A stretch of DNA of 6,714 nucleotides from an uncultured Phycisphaerales bacterium (GTDB lineage: Bacteria > Planctomycetota > Phycisphaerae > WQYP01), in the NCBI GenBank assembly GCA_937901265.1, contig CALCHA010000352.1:1-6714 (forward strand), given 5' to 3'. The notes under the pieces were generated by a model that did not search any database, was not told the DNA's origin, and saw only the letters and a program-made list of their open reading frames with translations. Within the stretch, counting starts at the first letter, position 1, and each line of letters opens with the position of its first letter. The position numbers and the translations under genes are program-made. Of this stretch, positions 5,565-6,714 are shown piece after piece.

Positions 5565-6563
5565 TCAGGTTGCCCCGGGCACAATGATCAGATCGAGGCG
5601 GTCATACCGCCGCAACACCGTCATCGGCGTGTCAATCCCGATGCGCTCCGCCGTCAGGATCCGGTGCAACGCGTCGACATCCCCCACCGGCAGGCCCGCC
5701 ATCGACAGCAGCACATCGCCCTCCTCCAGGCCCGCCCGCGCGGCCGGGCTGTTTTCCTCGATGCCCTGCACCAGCACGCCACGCTGCTGTTCCAGCTTCC
5801 AGAACCGCACCAGCCGCCGCGGCAGCGGCACGTTCTGCCCCATCACCCCGATGAAGCTGCGCGACACCTTGCCATGCGCCAGCAGTTGCGTCGCCACCGA
5901 CTTCGCCGTGTTCACCGGCACGGCGAAGCACAAACCCTGCGTGTTCAGAATGATCGCCGTGTTGATCCCCACCACCCGCCCGCGCGAATCCACCAGCGGG
6001 CCTCCGGAATTGCCCGGGTTCAGGGCGGCGTCCGTCTGGATCACGTTGTCGATCAGCCGGCCCGACTGCGAGCGAAACGTGCGTCCCACCGCTGACACCA
6101 CGCCGGCCGTCACGGTTGCCTGAAATCCCAGCGGGTTGCCGATGGCGATCACGAGTTGCCCGGGAACCAGCGTCCCGGAATCCCCCAGGTCCGCCGCAGA
6201 CAACTCTCGCGCATCCACGCGGATGACGGCCAGATCCGTGTGGGGATCCTCACCGATCAGCGTCGCGCCCACTTCCCTGCCGTCGGCAAATGCCACGCGA
6301 ATCTGCCAGGCGCCGTGCACCACGTGGGAGTTGGTCAGAATAAAGCCGTCGGGCGTGAATACCACCCCCGAGCCCGACCCGCCCCGGCTCCGCCCGCCCT
6401 CCTGCGTGCGGATGTGAATGTGCACCACGGCGGGAGCCACCTTGTGGACCGCCGACACCACGGCCTGCGAATAAGCATCGAGAAGATCGGCCTCGGGAAC
6501 CTGCGGCAGCACAGGCGACTCCGAGGGATCAGGGTGGGAATCAGCGACAAATGTGGGAATCAT
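5565..6563 (-). CDS. HtrA-family (S1C trypsin-like) serine protease with one PDZ domain
   Basis: HtrA/DegP proteases degrade or refold damaged proteins, usually outside the cytoplasmic membrane. This 332-residue protein has the S1C catalytic triad: H80 in ILTNSHVV, D110 in HTDLAVIRV, and S186 in NPGNSGGPLVD. The preceding GSGSGVVFTPDG (63-73) and IGNPLG (141-146) are also typical. A single PDZ domain covers roughly 235-328, with GVLVQGIEENSPAARAGLEEGDVLLSMAG as its core (written here as residues 262-290). DegP has two PDZ domains and is longer, so the architecture is closer to DegS or HhoA. Unlike those, the N-terminus (about 1-45) is polar, proline- and acid-rich, with no signal peptide or transmembrane helix visible. 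The ATG at 6563 has AGGA (6576-6573) nine bases upstream and a promoter-like sequence with an inverted repeat beyond it. The gene converges on fumC. Confidence 0.92.
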   Translation of the reverse strand: MIPTFVADSHPDPSESPVLPQVPEADLLDAYSQAVVSAVHKVAPAVVHIHIRTQEGGRSRGGSGSGVVFTPDGFILTNSHVVHGAWQIRVAFADGREVGATLIGEDPHTDLAVIRVDARELSAADLGDSGTLVPGQLVIAIGNPLGFQATVTAGVVSAVGRTFRSQSGRLIDNVIQTDAALNPGNSGGPLVDSRGRVVGINTAIILNTQGLCFAVPVNTAKSVATQLLAHGKVSRSFIGVMGQNVPLPRRLVRFWKLEQQRGVLVQGIEENSPAARAGLEEGDVLLSMAGLPVGDVDALHRILTAERIGIDTPMTVLRRYDRLDLIIVPGAT

Positions 6564-6577
6564 AAAAGCGGGTCCTG

Positions 6578-6595
6578 TATAGACGATGGTCTATA
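6578..6595. repeat. Perfect inverted repeat (operator candidate) before the HtrA-like gene
   Basis: TATAGAC (6578-6584) and GTCTATA (6589-6595) are perfect 7-base inverted arms around GATG. The 18-bp site overlaps the last bases of the proposed -10 and is centred on the predicted transcription start near 6586. That is a classic place for a repressor dimer. It is AT-rich in a GC-rich setting. The arms resemble -10 sequences themselves, so part of the symmetry may simply reflect promoter composition. Confidence 0.5.
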
Positions 6596-6621
6596 GTAGA
6601 ACGGCCGCCGCGAAAATCCAA
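6593..6621 (-). promoter_or_regulatory. Candidate promoter of the HtrA-like gene
   Basis: On the minus strand TTGGAT (6621-6616) and TACTAT (6598-6593) are separated by exactly 17 bases, matching -35 at 3/6 (the TTG core) and -10 at 4/6. The predicted start near 6586 gives a 23-base leader containing AGGA before the ATG at 6563. TATACA at 6581-6576 is an alternative -10 but would leave a leader of only about six bases. Confidence 0.5.
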
Positions 6622-6659
6622 TTTCAGCCCGCAGGAGGCCCTTCAACCCCGCCCACCGC

Positions 6660-6714
6660 TCACGGGCGTATCGCCGGCTGCGTCGCTGTCAGGTCCGCCA
6701 CCTTGTTCGCCGCG
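6660..6714 (-). CDS. Possible C-terminal end of a minus-strand gene (truncated at the window edge)
   Basis: On the minus strand, one frame is open from the right edge to a TGA at 6662-6660 and reads AANKVADLTATQPAIRP. The TATQPA ending resembles the ATTQP tail of the secreted protein ending at 2976, and such Thr-Gln-Pro tails are, from general knowledge, common in some Planctomycetota. Another minus frame stays open a little further (to a stop near 6645) and reads as Gly-rich, so the frame choice is not certain. If real, this gene lies upstream of the HtrA-like gene with a gap of about 96 bases, which holds that gene's own promoter. Only 17 residues are visible, so no function can be given. 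Confidence 0.35.
   Translation of the reverse strand, partial: AANKVADLTATQPAIRP

Noticed and set aside
4493..5584. 363-residue open frame antisense to fumC
   Set aside because: It lies opposite a fully conserved fumarase, is Gly/Arg/Asp-rich and shows no domain. Long antisense frames are expected in high-GC coding DNA.
6592..6597. TATAGT as a -10 element of a plus-strand promoter firing toward the right edge
   Set aside because: No -35 or plus-strand gene start with a ribosome binding site is seen to the right. The match is a by-product of the inverted repeat.
6632..6645. GGAGG-like sequence on the plus strand near 6632-6640 as a ribosome binding site
   Set aside because: No ATG, GTG or TTG follows at a usable distance.

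Overview
The window is a GC-rich, gene-dense stretch of bacterial chromosome. It fits a member of the Planctomycetota, perhaps the Phycisphaerae. That placement is an inference from high GC, many short divergent and convergent gene blocks, a YhaM-like OB-HD protein beside a class II fumarase, and a Thr-Gln-Pro (TTQP-like) protein tail. It is not a proven taxonomic call. No mobile element, CRISPR array, tRNA or rRNA is visible, and I see no clear candidate for a new multi-gene system. The genes are mostly housekeeping.

Layout from left to right. The C-terminal end of an unidentified protein (1-216, +) is followed, in an apparent operon, by a small HExxH metallopeptidase-family protein (227-604, +). 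Converging on these is ispD (634-1344, -), the MEP-pathway cytidylyltransferase. Diverging from ispD across only 81 bp is an endonuclease/exonuclease/phosphatase-superfamily hydrolase (1426-2193, +). Both genes of this pair have -10-like hexamers placed exactly six bases before the ATG, which suggests leaderless transcripts. Next come a secreted protein of unknown function (2251-2976, +), which has its own promoter-like sequence overlapping the upstream stop codon, and a convergent YhaM-type OB-fold/HD 3'-5' exoribonuclease candidate (3006-3983, -). A 167-bp divergent intergenic region separates that gene from fumC (4151-5542, +). fumC converges on an HtrA-type serine protease with one PDZ domain and no visible export signal (5565-6563, -). 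The protease promoter carries a perfect 7-bp inverted repeat over the predicted transcription start. The last ~100 bases probably hold the end of another minus-strand gene.

The genes do not form one pathway. They cover isoprenoid precursor synthesis (IspD), the TCA cycle (FumC), RNA turnover (YhaM-like) and protein quality control (HtrA-like), with two hydrolases and two unknown proteins around them. Strand changes are frequent and the three convergent junctions are only 29, 29 and 22 bp long, without canonical U-tract terminators. The most useful second-look items are the back-to-back leaderless promoters, the operator-like repeat before the protease, and a local reversal of G/C skew and Ala/Leu codon choice over the start of fumC.
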